Shown here: piece after piece, positions 23,358-32,395 of the stretch
Position numbering within the stretch: the stretch's first letter is position 1
Layout: each line of letters starts with the position of its first letter
DNA from: Vulcanimicrobium sp035943995
GTDB lineage: Bacteria; Vulcanimicrobiota; Vulcanimicrobiia; Vulcanimicrobiales; Vulcanimicrobiaceae
Direction of reading: 5' to 3'
Assembly: GCA_035943995.1 (NCBI GenBank)
Contig: DASZBS010000024.1
Coordinates: 6,244 to 70,243, forward strand
DNA: 64,000 nt
Notes under the pieces: model-generated
What the model was told of the DNA's origin: nothing
What the model saw: only the letters and a program-made list of their open reading frames with translations
Database searches by the model: none
Position numbers and translations under genes: made by a program

Positions 23358-24277
23358 CGCTGGCGCATCCGCTCTGGCTCGTGCTCGGTATGCTGTTCGC
23401 CGCGGCGTTCTTGTGGGCCGCGCGCGTCGCGTCGCGCCGCGCGGGCGCATCGGCGCTGGCGTACAGCAACCTCGCGTTCTTCGAAGCGGCCGCGAAACAG
23501 CGTGTCGATCCGGCGCTCGTGCTCGCGGTCGCGGGCGCGCTGGGGATCGCCGCGTTCGGCGCGGCGCTCGCCGGCCCGCGGTTCGTCGCGAACGTCCCGG
23601 TGCGCGGCGGCGCGGTCGTGCTGTGCGTCGACACGTCGGGCTCGATGCGCGCGACCGACGTCGCGCCGACGCGTTCGGACGCCGCGGCCGCCGCCGTGCG
23701 CGCGTTCGTCGATGCCGTCCCCGACGGCACGCGGCTGGCGATCGTCGCGTTCGCGAGCGGCGCGGGCGTGGTGCAGCCGCTTACCGACGACAAGGACGCG
23801 GTGCGCGACGCCATCACGCGCATCCCGCCGCCCAACGGCGGCACCGCGATCGGCGACGCGCTCGTCACCGCCGCACGGCTCTTGCCGCAATCGGGCCGCC
23901 GTGCGATCGTGCTGATCACCGACGGCGTGAACAACCTCGGGGCCGATCCGTCGCAAGTCGCGCCGCAGATCGGTCAGAACGGCATCGAGATCGACACCGT
24001 CGGCATCGGCACCAACGACAGCGGCCAGCTCGTCCCCGGCACCGATCAAGCCGCGTCGATCGACGAGGACGCACTGCGCCAGATCGCATCGTCGGCGCAC
24101 GGCGCCTACGCCCGCGCGAACGACGCGGGCACGCTCACGAGCCGCCTCGCGGCGCTTGCGAACAGCACGACGACGGAGAAGAAGCGCATCGACGCGTCCA
24201 TGCCCCTCGCCGTCGCCGGCGGATTCGTCGTGCTGCTCGCGCTGGGCGGCGGCATGCTGGCCGGCCGGTTTCCGTAG
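23354..24277 (+). CDS. vWA-domain membrane protein (BatA/BatB-type)
   Basis: 307 aa. Two membrane segments near the N-terminus (about 6-22 and 54-75), a periplasm- or cytoplasm-facing von Willebrand A domain with a complete MIDAS (Asp93, Ser95, Ser97 in VDTSGSM; Thr in NGGTAIGDAL; Asp in ITDGVNN), and a last membrane segment near the C-terminus. This is the BatA/BatB arrangement. It ends the overlapping chain pyrC-carA-BatD-MoxR-DUF58-vWA, and pdxH follows after 11 bp. Confidence 0.92.
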   Translation: MTLAHPLWLVLGMLFAAAFLWAARVASRRAGASALAYSNLAFFEAAAKQRVDPALVLAVAGALGIAAFGAALAGPRFVANVPVRGGAVVLCVDTSGSMRATDVAPTRSDAAAAAVRAFVDAVPDGTRLAIVAFASGAGVVQPLTDDKDAVRDAITRIPPPNGGTAIGDALVTAARLLPQSGRRAIVLITDGVNNLGADPSQVAPQIGQNGIEIDTVGIGTNDSGQLVPGTDQAASIDEDALRQIASSAHGAYARANDAGTLTSRLAALANSTTTEKKRIDASMPLAVAGGFVVLLALGGGMLAGRFP

Positions 24278-24288
24278 GATAGCACGCA

Positions 24289-24945
24289 ATGTCCGATCAC
24301 GACGTCAACGATCACATTCGCGACCGCCGCATCAGCTACGAGCGCGGCGAGCTCGACGCCGGTTCGGTTGCACAGGATCCGTTCGAGCAGTTTCGCCTGT
24401 GGCTCGAGCACGCGCTGCACGCGGAGGGGATCGTCGAGCCCAACGCGATGACCGTCGCAACGGTGGGCGCGAACGGGCGGCCGTCGTCGCGCGTCGTGCT
24501 GCTGCGCCAGTGGGACGCGCGCGGCTTCGTGTTCTACACCAACTACGACAGCCGCAAAGGTGCGGAGCTGAGCGCGCACCCGTTCGCCGCGCTGCTGTTC
24601 TGGTGGGGCGGGCTCGAACGCCAGATTCGCATCGAAGGCGCGGTCGAGCGCGTGCTGGCCGTCGAGAGCGACGCGTACTTCGCGACGCGGCCGCGCGGTC
24701 ACCGGCTCAGCGCGTGGGCGTCGCGGCAGAGTGCCGTCGTCCCCGACCGCGACACGCTGCACCGCGCGATGGCCGGCGCGGACGGGCGTTTCGGGGACGA
24801 GGTGCCGCGGCCGCCGTTCTGGGGCGGCTACCGCGTGGTTCCGGACCGGTTCGAGTTCTGGCAGGGCCGCCCGAACCGCGTCCACGACCGCATCGCCTAC
24901 GAACGCGGCCAGGACGGCTGGACGATCGCGCGCCTCTCGCCGTAG
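24289..24945 (+). CDS. pdxH: Pyridoxamine/pyridoxine 5'-phosphate oxidase
   Basis: 218 aa. FMN-dependent last step of pyridoxal 5'-phosphate synthesis and salvage. Visible family marks are NAMTVATVGANGRPSSRVVL then LRQWDARGFVFYTNYDSRKG (FMN site), ALLFWWGGLERQIRIEGAVE, and the C-terminal dimerisation signature WGGYRVVPDRFEFWQGRPNR, which covers the substrate-contacting Arg. The length matches E. coli PdxH (218 aa). It starts 11 bp after the vWA gene and may be read through from the same operon. Confidence 0.97.
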   Translation: MSDHDVNDHIRDRRISYERGELDAGSVAQDPFEQFRLWLEHALHAEGIVEPNAMTVATVGANGRPSSRVVLLRQWDARGFVFYTNYDSRKGAELSAHPFAALLFWWGGLERQIRIEGAVERVLAVESDAYFATRPRGHRLSAWASRQSAVVPDRDTLHRAMAGADGRFGDEVPRPPFWGGYRVVPDRFEFWQGRPNRVHDRIAYERGQDGWTIARLSP

Positions 24946-25001
24946 CGCGGCGCGCGACGGCCGAGGCCGCCGCGCGCCGCGGTTTCACGCCCGGCGGGGC
25001 G

Positions 25002-25187
25002 TTAGCGGCGGCCGCAGTGCGCGCGGACCCAATGACCCATACGGTCGCGGTGCGCCGGTACCCAGTGCGAACCGCGCGGACAGCGCCGGTGGTCCATGCC
25101 CATCGGGGCGGCGGACGAGGGCTGCGGTGCCACGGCGAGACTCAAGATGAACGCGAGCGCGCTGATAGCTGCGATGAACTTGGCCAT
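25002..25187 (-). CDS. Small exported protein with repeated HWV-H motif
   Basis: 61 aa from the ATG at 25187, which has GGAGG 7 bp upstream; a longer frame from 25271 lacks support. A signal peptide (MAKFIAAISALAFILSLAVA) precedes a short mature chain ending in RCPRGSHWVPAHRDRMGHW then VRAHCGRR. The two HW-V-x-AH units and two cysteines resemble small secreted proteins with WVPGHW repeats found widely in soil bacteria. Function unknown. Confidence 0.65.
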   Translation of the reverse strand: MAKFIAAISALAFILSLAVAPQPSSAAPMGMDHRRCPRGSHWVPAHRDRMGHWVRAHCGRR

Positions 25188-25302
25188 GATCGAACCTCCG
25201 GATAAGAGCGTAGCTGAAGATGGGGAAGACGCTCTGCCTGGCAGAACCGCCCCTTTCCCGAAACGCAGCACGAGTCGGATTCGTGCGGCGCGGCGTCGCG
25301 TG

Positions 25303-26370
25303 TTAGAGCGCGAGGATCTCCGCGTCGGTCATCGTGTCGAGCTTCGCGCGGACGCTTGCGAGCCGGTCGTGGTAACCGCCCGTCACCGTCGCGTCGCGCA
25401 GCTTCGCGTCGAGCGCCATCCCGTACGCGGTTACGAGCGCGCGGTCGCGCGCAATCGCGATGTCGGGTTTCACGCCGACACCTTCCCAATTCGTCTTGGT
25501 GATCGGGTTGCGGGCACGCGCATCCGGGACGAACACCGAGAAGTGATCGTCGATGCGGCGGGTGGCGCCTGGGTTCGCACCGCCGCCGGTGACCGCGCCG
25601 ATCAGCGTGCCGCGCTTGAGCGCCTGCACGTCGTACGCGCACTCCTCGCCGCCGGAGAACGTTTCGCCCGACGTCAAAACGTAGAGCGGCGCCGTGATGC
25701 GCGCTCCGGGGACGTCCGCGGTGAACGTCGAGCCGGAGATCGGCGGATCGCCGTCGCCGCGTCCGACGAAGTCGTTCAAGTGCGTTTTCGGCGGCAGGAA
25801 ATGGCTCAGGAATCGCGCGATCGCATCCGGATCGCCGCCGTGATTGCGGCGCAGATCCAGCACGACCGCGCTCGAGTAGGCGACGCTGTTCGCGGCACCG
25901 TCGAACACGACGTTGAGCTCGTCGCTCGCACTCGGGAAATTGCGCAAGTCGACGTAGCCGATGTTGCCGGGAAGGTGGGCGACACGCCCGAGCCCGTAAC
26001 CGCCTTCGCGCCACTGGCGCGCCGCGGCGGCGAGCTCGGCCGGGCTCGGTTTGCCGCCGCCGGCTTCGTCGGGCGGGTTGACCTCGGCGGAATAGCGCAC
26101 CCGCACGTGCTTGTCGTGCAGCACGCCCGCCACGTCTTCGGTGACGCGCGTCGCGAGCGCGGCGTCGCGGAGGCCGTCGTAGGCGCCCGTCGACGCGTTG
26201 TGCCGCAGCAGCTCACCGGCGGCGCGTGCGCGCGACGGATAGACGTAGAACGCCTCCAGCTTGGCGGCCGCCCCGGCGGCCACGGCGCGCGCCGGATCGT
26301 CGGCGGCGAGGACGGGTGCGCTCAGCGCGAACAGCGCCAACCCGAGGGCGGAGGCGATCGAACACTTCAT
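25303..26370 (-). CDS. S41-family peptidase (IRBP/tricorn-type), exported
   Basis: 355 aa with a signal peptide (MKCSIASALGLALFALSAPV, then LAAD). The helical N-terminal S41 domain (about 28-110) is followed by NIGYVDLRNFPSASDE, VLDLRRNHGGDPDAIA and LYVLTSGETFSGGEECAYDV with the probable nucleophile Ser. ALKRGTLIGAVTGGGANPG follows. There is no PDZ domain, as in the IRBP-like branch. A TATACT element placed so that transcription would begin at or next to the ATG suggests a leaderless mRNA. It is divergent from the phosphodiester glycosidase gene. Confidence 0.9.
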   Translation of the reverse strand: MKCSIASALGLALFALSAPVLAADDPARAVAAGAAAKLEAFYVYPSRARAAGELLRHNASTGAYDGLRDAALATRVTEDVAGVLHDKHVRVRYSAEVNPPDEAGGGKPSPAELAAAARQWREGGYGLGRVAHLPGNIGYVDLRNFPSASDELNVVFDGAANSVAYSSAVVLDLRRNHGGDPDAIARFLSHFLPPKTHLNDFVGRGDGDPPISGSTFTADVPGARITAPLYVLTSGETFSGGEECAYDVQALKRGTLIGAVTGGGANPGATRRIDDHFSVFVPDARARNPITKTNWEGVGVKPDIAIARDRALVTAYGMALDAKLRDATVTGGYHDRLASVRAKLDTMTDAEILAL

Positions 26371-26376
26371 GGAGCG

Positions 26377-26382
26377 AGTATA
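26377..26382 (-). promoter_or_regulatory. -10 element for the S41 peptidase gene, probably leaderless
   Basis: On the minus strand TATACT is followed by 6 bases (CGCTCC) and then ATG at 26370. A start site 7 bases past the -10 would be the A of the start codon. No convincing -35 is seen at the proper distance and there is no ribosome binding site. Confidence 0.45.
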
Positions 26383-26422
26383 TCTTAAAAGGACAAGAGT
26401 CGTTCTCGCGAACCCTCATCGC

Positions 26423-27193
26423 ATGAAGGTTCGCCGTGCGCTCCTCGCGGTGTTCACCGGCGCCGCGATGCTCGGCGCCGCGCCTGCGAGTGCTCCGTCA
26501 GTGGAGCCGCTGGCGCTCGGGACGCTCGTGCGCTCGAGCTTCGTCGCAGCCGACGGGCGCACCGTGCAGGTCCAGAGTGCGATCTTTCCGAGGGACCGCG
26601 TCACGATCGGGATCGTCGACTATCCGCTCGGCGGCCCGCCCGGCGAGATGGTGAGTCGCGCGTTCACCCCGCCCGTCATCGCCGCGGTGACCGGTGGATA
26701 TTTCCTCGACCGGTTCCGGCCGAAGGGGCTGCTCGAAATCGGCGGCTCGGTGCGCGAGCCCGCCCGCGCCGATATGTCGGGGATCGTCGGTAGCCTGACG
26801 GACGAGACGCCGGTGGTCGTACCGTCCGCGGGCGTCTCCACGGCGTCGCTCAAGGATGCGATCCAAGCCGGACCGTTCGTCGTCGACCCCGGCGGCGCGT
26901 TCGGCATTCGAAGCGACGACCATGAGCACGATCGGCGTGCCATCGTGTTTCTCGCAGGCGATCAGATCGGCGTCGCCCTGACATCGTCGTGCACGCTCTA
27001 CGAGCTGGCCGAAGGTTTGACGCGATCGCCGGCGGCGTTCGGCGTCGACCGCGTGGAGCGCGCGCTCAACCTCAGCGGCAGCCGGAGCGCCGGCATCGCG
27101 GTGCGGCTTCCGAACGGACACGTCCAAGGCGATCCGGAGCTCATCAGGATTCGGACGGTGCTGACGATCCGGCGGCGGGCGGCGGAGAGCTAG
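26423..27193 (+). CDS. Phosphodiester glycosidase-like exported protein (NAGPA domain)
   Basis: 256 aa from the ATG at 26423, which opens a signal peptide (VRRALLAVFTGAAMLGAAPA). The domain shows AAVTGGYFLDRFRPKGLLEI, AIQAGPFVVDPGG, RRAIVFLAGDQIGVAL, LYELAEGLTRS and RALNLSGSRSAGIAV. This is the order of the phosphodiester glycosidase (NAGPA, formerly DUF2233) fold; the usual final LDGG is replaced by LSGS. Its role may be removal of a sugar-phosphodiester cap or cell-wall glycan processing; substrate unknown. Its last 50 bp overlap the end of the convergent MFS gene. Confidence 0.8.
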   Translation: MKVRRALLAVFTGAAMLGAAPASAPSVEPLALGTLVRSSFVAADGRTVQVQSAIFPRDRVTIGIVDYPLGGPPGEMVSRAFTPPVIAAVTGGYFLDRFRPKGLLEIGGSVREPARADMSGIVGSLTDETPVVVPSAGVSTASLKDAIQAGPFVVDPGGAFGIRSDDHEHDRRAIVFLAGDQIGVALTSSCTLYELAEGLTRSPAAFGVDRVERALNLSGSRSAGIAVRLPNGHVQGDPELIRIRTVLTIRRRAAES

Positions 27194-28358
27194 CGGGGGC
27201 AAGCGCGGCGTTCAGCCGCAGCCGCCACAGCCACGCGGTGCCGAGCGCGAACTCCACGATCACGAGCATCAGCGCGACGCGCGGGCCCAGCCCCGCGCTG
27301 CGCTTGTCGAAATACGTCACCACCGGTGCCGTGATCGCGGGCGCGACGATCTGCGGGACCGCGGCCGCGAGGTTCCACACACCCATCGCCGACGCGAGCG
27401 CGGCGCGCGGGAGCACGGCGTACGCGATCGCCCAGTCGGCGGTGAAGAACGCGCCCCACGCGGCACCCGAACCGATCGCGCACAGCAGCGCGACGGTGAA
27501 CGTCGGCGCGAACGCGAACGCGCCGACGGCGATCGCGATCGCCGCGCATGCGACGCTCACGACGACGCGCTTGTCCATGCGGTCCGCGGGCTTGCCGGCG
27601 AACGCCGCGCCGAACACGCCGGCGATCGTGAACGCGAGGAACAAGATACCGGTGGTGGTGCGCGCGTCGGCGACGTGGAGCGACTCGCGCACGAAGAAGA
27701 ACAAGAACCCGAACAGCGTGTAGAAGCCGACGTTGATGAGCGCGCGCGAGACGAGCACGGTCCACATGTTGCGGTCGACCCGCAGCGGCAAGGCCGCATC
27801 GCGCGTGCGCGGCAGCCGCGCGACGTACGAGTCGGTCACCCACCAGCCGGCGGCCAAGCACGCCGCGAGCGCGATGCCGAGCGCCGCGCCGTGCAGCAGC
27901 GTCGTCAGCGCCAGGCCGACGACGCTGCCGGAGAACTGGTGCACGCTCATCCACGACGACGCGCGCCCGACGCGCTCGGGCTCGACGTAGTCGCCGACGA
28001 TCCCCTGATACGGTCCGCCCGCAATGTTCATCCCGACCTGCAGCAGCAGCGTCGCGGCCCACAACCAACCCAGTGACGGCACGAGCGGCAGTGCGACGAT
28101 CCCGGGAATCGCGACCGCGACGCCGAGACGGTAGAACAGCCGCCGGTGACCGACGCGCGCACGGCGGCGGTCGGACAGAAATCCGGCCGCCACTTGCACC
28201 ACCGCGGCGACGCACGCGCCGATCGCGGCGAGCAGCGCGTACGAGTTGACCGCGTGCGGCGCGAGCGCGGAGACGCGGTCCTGCAGCACGACGCCGAGCA
28301 CCGCGGTCCACACGACCTGGATCCCGAACCAGAACGTGCCTAGGCGAAATGCGTGCAT
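27144..28358 (-). CDS. Major facilitator superfamily permease
   Basis: 404 aa from the ATG at 28358; the open frame goes further upstream but lies inside the nucleotidyltransferase gene. Twelve hydrophobic segments can be counted, with a central cytoplasmic loop near ARLPRTRDAALPLRVDRN. The loop after helix 2 reads AGFLSDRRRARVGHRR, the MFS A-motif region, and GGPYQGIVGDYVEPERVGRA follows helix 4. The arrangement resembles MFS carriers of sugars or organic anions (SLC45/GPH-like), but the substrate is unknown. The first 19 bp overlap the end of the upstream nucleotidyltransferase gene, so the two are translationally coupled. Confidence 0.87.
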   Translation of the reverse strand: MHAFRLGTFWFGIQVVWTAVLGVVLQDRVSALAPHAVNSYALLAAIGACVAAVVQVAAGFLSDRRRARVGHRRLFYRLGVAVAIPGIVALPLVPSLGWLWAATLLLQVGMNIAGGPYQGIVGDYVEPERVGRASSWMSVHQFSGSVVGLALTTLLHGAALGIALAACLAAGWWVTDSYVARLPRTRDAALPLRVDRNMWTVLVSRALINVGFYTLFGFLFFFVRESLHVADARTTTGILFLAFTIAGVFGAAFAGKPADRMDKRVVVSVACAAIAIAVGAFAFAPTFTVALLCAIGSGAAWGAFFTADWAIAYAVLPRAALASAMGVWNLAAAVPQIVAPAITAPVVTYFDKRSAGLGPRVALMLVIVEFALGTAWLWRLRLNAALAPASSPPPAAGSSAPSES

Positions 28359-29086
28359 GCGTACCGGTAGTCGTCGAGCGAGTCGACATCGTAGCAGAGA
28401 CCGGGATCGCAGTCGCGCAGCGCGCCGACCGCGACGCCGAGCCGGCGCCGGCCGTACGCCTCGAGATCGGCGATGGAAAGCCGTTTCAGCGCGAAGCGCA
28501 AGCACAGCGACGGGCCGAGCAGCAGCGCGAGGCGCGGCAGGCTCTTGCGCGCGGCGAACAGCTTGGTCGCGAACGCGCGCACCGGTTCTACCGCGGCTGG
28601 TGCGATCACGAACGCGTTGCCGTTGGCGACGCGCTCGCCACCCAGGGCGACGCTGTGCTCGCCAGCGCCGGGGAAGCGCGCGCCGTACGCGTCGACGGCG
28701 GCGAGCGCCATCGTCAGCGCGAAGTCGCCGCTGCGCGCGATCAGGTCGCACAGCCCGCCGGCGCTCGCGAACGGCATGTCCGACGTCAGGTAGACGAAGC
28801 GCTCGCCCGGCCACGCGTCCAGCGCGCGCAGTACGTTCGTGCCGCCGTCGAGCGCGGCGTCGATCGCGCGCACGCCGCGCCCGGCGAGATGCGCGCGCAC
28901 TTCGGCGTCGCCGATCACGGCGACGCCGTCAATCCCCGCGCCTTCGCACGCGTCGAGCACGACGTCGAGCAGCGTGCGCGCGCGGAGCGTCCGCGGACCG
29001 AGCGGGGCCAGGGCTTTGACCCGGGTCCCGATCGCCTCGGCGAACTTCCCTTCGACGAGGCCACCCGCGGTGATCACGGCGCGCAT
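28340..29086 (-). CDS. MobA/GlmU-like nucleotidyltransferase
   Basis: 248 aa from the ATG at 29086. It opens MRAVITAGGLVEGKFAEAIG, a variant of the NTP-transferase G-G-x-GTR-x loop, with TRVKALAPLG as the Lys region. The metal-binding Asp is in YLTSDMPFAS, and GNAFVIAPAAVEPV follows. The C-terminal 60 residues (LLLGPSLCLRFALKRLSIAD, CYDVDSLDDYRYAC) are typical of uncharacterised MobA-like transferases. It would couple a nucleotide to a phosphorylated metabolite. Divergent from carB with 85 bp between them, and coupled to the MFS permease. Confidence 0.82.
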   Translation of the reverse strand: MRAVITAGGLVEGKFAEAIGTRVKALAPLGPRTLRARTLLDVVLDACEGAGIDGVAVIGDAEVRAHLAGRGVRAIDAALDGGTNVLRALDAWPGERFVYLTSDMPFASAGGLCDLIARSGDFALTMALAAVDAYGARFPGAGEHSVALGGERVANGNAFVIAPAAVEPVRAFATKLFAARKSLPRLALLLGPSLCLRFALKRLSIADLEAYGRRRLGVAVGALRDCDPGLCYDVDSLDDYRYACTHFA

Positions 29087-29171
29087 TGCCCGGCCCTTTC
29101 TGCGCCGCGGTCCCCGACACCGCGAAAGGCGGCGTAGGACTCCCGAACCCACCGCCGTATCACCCCGGGCA

Positions 29172-32100
29172 GTGTCACGGCGTACCATCATGGTGATCGG
29201 GTCGGGTCCGATCGTCATCGGGCAAGCCGCCGAGTTCGACTACGCAGGGGTTCAGGCGTGCCGGGCGCTGCGTGAGGAAGGCCACCGGGTCGTCCTCGTC
29301 AACTCGAATCCCGCGACGATCATGACCGACCCCGAGATCGCCGACGCGGTCTACCTCGAACCGCTCACCGTCGCTTCGGTCGAGCGGATCATTGCGCGCG
29401 AACGGCCCGACGCGCTGCTGCCGACGCTCGGCGGCCAGACCGGGCTGAACCTCGCGGTCGAGTTGGCCGACGCGGGCGTGATCGAAAAGTACCAGGTCGA
29501 GCTGTTGGGCACGCCGCTCGACACGATCAAGCTGGCCGAAGACCGCGAGCGTTTCAAAGCCAAGATGATCGAGATCGGCGAGCCGGTGCCCAAGTCGCTG
29601 ATCGTCACCGACGCGGACGCCGGCGTGGTGTTTGCGGGCGAGGTCGGTTATCCGCTCGTCGTGCGGCCCGCGTACACGCTCGGCGGTACCGGCGGCGGCA
29701 TCGTGTACGACGAAGCCGAATTGCGCGCGACCTTGCAGACCGGACTCGAAGCGTCGCTGATCCATCAAGCGCTCGTCGAGACGTCGCTGCTCGGCTGGAA
29801 AGAGCTCGAGTACGAAGTGCTGCGCGACCGTGCGGGCAACTGCATCATCGTCTGCAACATGGAGAACATCGATCCCGTCGGCGTGCACACCGGCGACTCG
29901 ATCGTCGTCGCGCCGTCGCAGACGCTGTCCGACCTCGACTACCAGATGCTGCGCACGTCGAGCATCAACGTGATCCGCGCGCTCAACGTGCAGGGTGGCT
30001 GCAACATCCAGTTCGCGCTGCACCCCGACAGCTCCGAGTACATGATCATCGAGGTCAACCCGCGCGTGTCGCGCAGCTCCGCGCTCGCGTCCAAAGCCAC
30101 CGGCTACCCGATCGCCAAGATCTCGACGAAGATCGCGCTCGGTCAGACGCTCGACACGATCCCCAACCCCGTCACCGGCGGGCGCACCAAAGCGGCGTAC
30201 GAGCCGACGCTGGACTACTGCGTGGTGAAGATCCCGCGCTGGCCGTTCGACAAGTTCCCGCTCGCCGACACGCGGCTGGGCACGCAGATGAAGTCCACCG
30301 GCGAAGCGATGGGGATCGGGCGCACGTTCGCCGCCGCGCTGATGAAGGCCGTGCGCGGCCTGGACCTCAAGTTCGAGACGCTCACGGGCAACGCGTTCGC
30401 CGACTGGAGCGACGACGAGCTGGTGCGCACCCTCGATCCCGCGACGCACGAGCGGCTGTTCGCGGTGTGCGAGCTGCTGCGCCGCGGCCGGACCGTCGAC
30501 GAGCTGCACGCGCTCTCGACAATCGACGAGTTCTGGCTGTGGGAATTCAAAGCGCTCGTCGAGCTGGAAGAAGAGTTTCGCGCGCACGCGGCGCCGGGAC
30601 CGCTGTTCGGACAGGCTCCGCCCGACGCGCTGGTGCGGCGCGCGCTCGAAAGCGGCTACAGCATTCGGGGGATCAACTCGCTGTTCGGCGGCGAGCTGCG
30701 GAGCGCCGGCGCCGGCGGCGCGGCGTTCCGCATGGTGGACACCGCGGCGGCCGAGTTTCCCGCCACGTCGCCGTACTACTATCTCTCGCGGTTCGAGAGC
30801 GACGAAATGCGCCTGCCCGGCAAAGAAGCAGTGGTTGTCGTCGGCAGCGGCCCGATCCGCATCGGGCAGGGGATCGAGTTCGACTACAGCTGCGTGCACG
30901 CCGCGTGGGCGCTGCGCGAGGCGGGCCGTTCGGCGGTCGTGATCAACAACAACCCGGAGACGGTGTCGACCGACTTCGACATCAGTGACGTGCTCGTGTT
31001 CGAGCCGCCGGGCGCCGACGAGGTCGAGGCGACCGCGCTCGCGACGAATGCGCGCGGCGTGATGCTCGCGTTCGGCGGCCAAACGGCGATCAACCTCGCC
31101 GGCGAGCTCGCCAAGCGGGGCATCACGATCGTGGGCAGCGACCGCCGTTCGCTCGACATGGCGGAGGATCGCGAGAAGTTCGACGCCGCGCTCGAGAAGC
31201 TGGGCGTCGCGCGGCCGCGCGGCCGCGCGGCGAACACGTTTCGCGAAGCGCGTGCGATCGCGCGCGAGATCGGCTTCCCCGTGCTGGTTCGGCCCTCGTA
31301 CGTGCTGGGCGGGCGCGGCATGGAGATCGTGTACAACGAAGGCCAGCTCGCGTCGTACGTGGAGAGCGCACCGCCGATCACACCGGGCTCGCCGCTGCTG
31401 GTCGACAAGTACATGCGCGGCCGCGAGGTCGAGGTCGACGCGGTCTTCGACGGCGACGACATCATGATCCCCGGCATCTTCGAGCACGTTGAACGCGCGG
31501 GCATCCACTCGGGCGACTCGATCAGCGTGTTCCCGACTCAAACGGTGTCGGACGACATGGAAGCGCGCATCGTCACGGTCACCGAGGCGATCGCGCGCGA
31601 GCTCGGCATCCGGGGGCTCATCAACATCCAGTTCGTCATCCCCGAGGGCACCGACGAGCTGCTGATCATCGAGGCGAACCCGCGCGCTAGCCGCACCGTG
31701 CCGATCATCTCCAAAGCGACCGGAATCAACTTGGTCGCGGCGGCGACGCGCATCGCGCTGGGCGAGAAGCTGCGCGACATGCGCTGGGGCACCGGGCTGC
31801 GGCCAAAGCCCGATTACGTGGTGGTCAAAGTGCCGGTGTTCTCGTTCGCGAAGATGCGCGGCGTCGAGACGATCCTGGGCCCGGAGATGAAGTCGACGGG
31901 CGAAGTGCTCGGCATCGACGCGACGTACGCCGGCGCGCTGCGCAAGGGCTTCGTCGGCGCGGGCATCCGGTTTCCGAGCGAAGGCGGTCGCGTGCTCGTA
32001 TCTGTGAGCGACGAGGAGAAGAAGGACGCCGTCGGTCTGATGCGACGGCTCGTCGCGCTCGGTCATACGCTCATTGCGACACCGGGCACGTTCGAGGTGC

Positions 32101-32393
32101 TCGAAGAGCACGGGATCGCCGCGGAACGCGTGAACAAGATCGGCGAAGGCGCGCCCGACGTGCTCGACGTGATCCGCCAGCGTTCGGTGGATCTCGTCAT
32201 CAACGACTTCAAGAGCGGCAAGGAGCAGACCGACAACTACCGTATCCGCCGCGCCGCCGTAGAAGCGTCGATCGCGTCGCTGACGTCGCTCGACACGGCG
32301 CACGCGCTGGTGACGGCGCTCGAATCGGAGTCGGGTCCGCCGCGTTCGCTGCAAGAGTACCAGGCAACGCACCTCGGCGCGACCGTGCTGTAG
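29172..32393 (+). CDS. carB: Carbamoyl-phosphate synthase, large chain
   Basis: 1073 aa from the GTG at 29172 (alternative ATG 29190), which gives the usual family length; the longer open frame upstream lies antisense to the nucleotidyltransferase. It has two homologous ATP-grasp halves, each opening with a glycine loop (VIGSGPIVIGQAAEFDYAG and VVGSGPIRIGQGIEFDYSC). Further marks are TLGGTGGGIVY and VLGGRGMEIVYN. The oligomerisation domain lies between them and an MGS-like allosteric domain (RVLVSVSDEEKKDAVGL to NYRIRR) at the C-terminus. It makes carbamoyl phosphate for pyrimidines and arginine with CarA, encoded 8.4 kb upstream. Confidence 0.97.
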   Translation: MSRRTIMVIGSGPIVIGQAAEFDYAGVQACRALREEGHRVVLVNSNPATIMTDPEIADAVYLEPLTVASVERIIARERPDALLPTLGGQTGLNLAVELADAGVIEKYQVELLGTPLDTIKLAEDRERFKAKMIEIGEPVPKSLIVTDADAGVVFAGEVGYPLVVRPAYTLGGTGGGIVYDEAELRATLQTGLEASLIHQALVETSLLGWKELEYEVLRDRAGNCIIVCNMENIDPVGVHTGDSIVVAPSQTLSDLDYQMLRTSSINVIRALNVQGGCNIQFALHPDSSEYMIIEVNPRVSRSSALASKATGYPIAKISTKIALGQTLDTIPNPVTGGRTKAAYEPTLDYCVVKIPRWPFDKFPLADTRLGTQMKSTGEAMGIGRTFAAALMKAVRGLDLKFETLTGNAFADWSDDELVRTLDPATHERLFAVCELLRRGRTVDELHALSTIDEFWLWEFKALVELEEEFRAHAAPGPLFGQAPPDALVRRALESGYSIRGINSLFGGELRSAGAGGAAFRMVDTAAAEFPATSPYYYLSRFESDEMRLPGKEAVVVVGSGPIRIGQGIEFDYSCVHAAWALREAGRSAVVINNNPETVSTDFDISDVLVFEPPGADEVEATALATNARGVMLAFGGQTAINLAGELAKRGITIVGSDRRSLDMAEDREKFDAALEKLGVARPRGRAANTFREARAIAREIGFPVLVRPSYVLGGRGMEIVYNEGQLASYVESAPPITPGSPLLVDKYMRGREVEVDAVFDGDDIMIPGIFEHVERAGIHSGDSISVFPTQTVSDDMEARIVTVTEAIARELGIRGLINIQFVIPEGTDELLIIEANPRASRTVPIISKATGINLVAAATRIALGEKLRDMRWGTGLRPKPDYVVVKVPVFSFAKMRGVETILGPEMKSTGEVLGIDATYAGALRKGFVGAGIRFPSEGGRVLVSVSDEEKKDAVGLMRRLVALGHTLIATPGTFEVLEEHGIAAERVNKIGEGAPDVLDVIRQRSVDLVINDFKSGKEQTDNYRIRRAAVEASIASLTSLDTAHALVTALESESGPPRSLQEYQATHLGATVL

Positions 32394-32395
32394 AC

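Noticed and set aside
25188..25302. Terminator hairpin GCACGA-N7-TCGTGC at 25268-25286
   Set aside because: Only six pairs with a 7-base loop and a short TTT after it in the minus direction; not convincing enough to list as a feature.
29175..32372. 1065-codon minus-strand frame opposite carB
   Set aside because: Antisense of a certain gene; composition is Arg/Val/His-rich without any motif.
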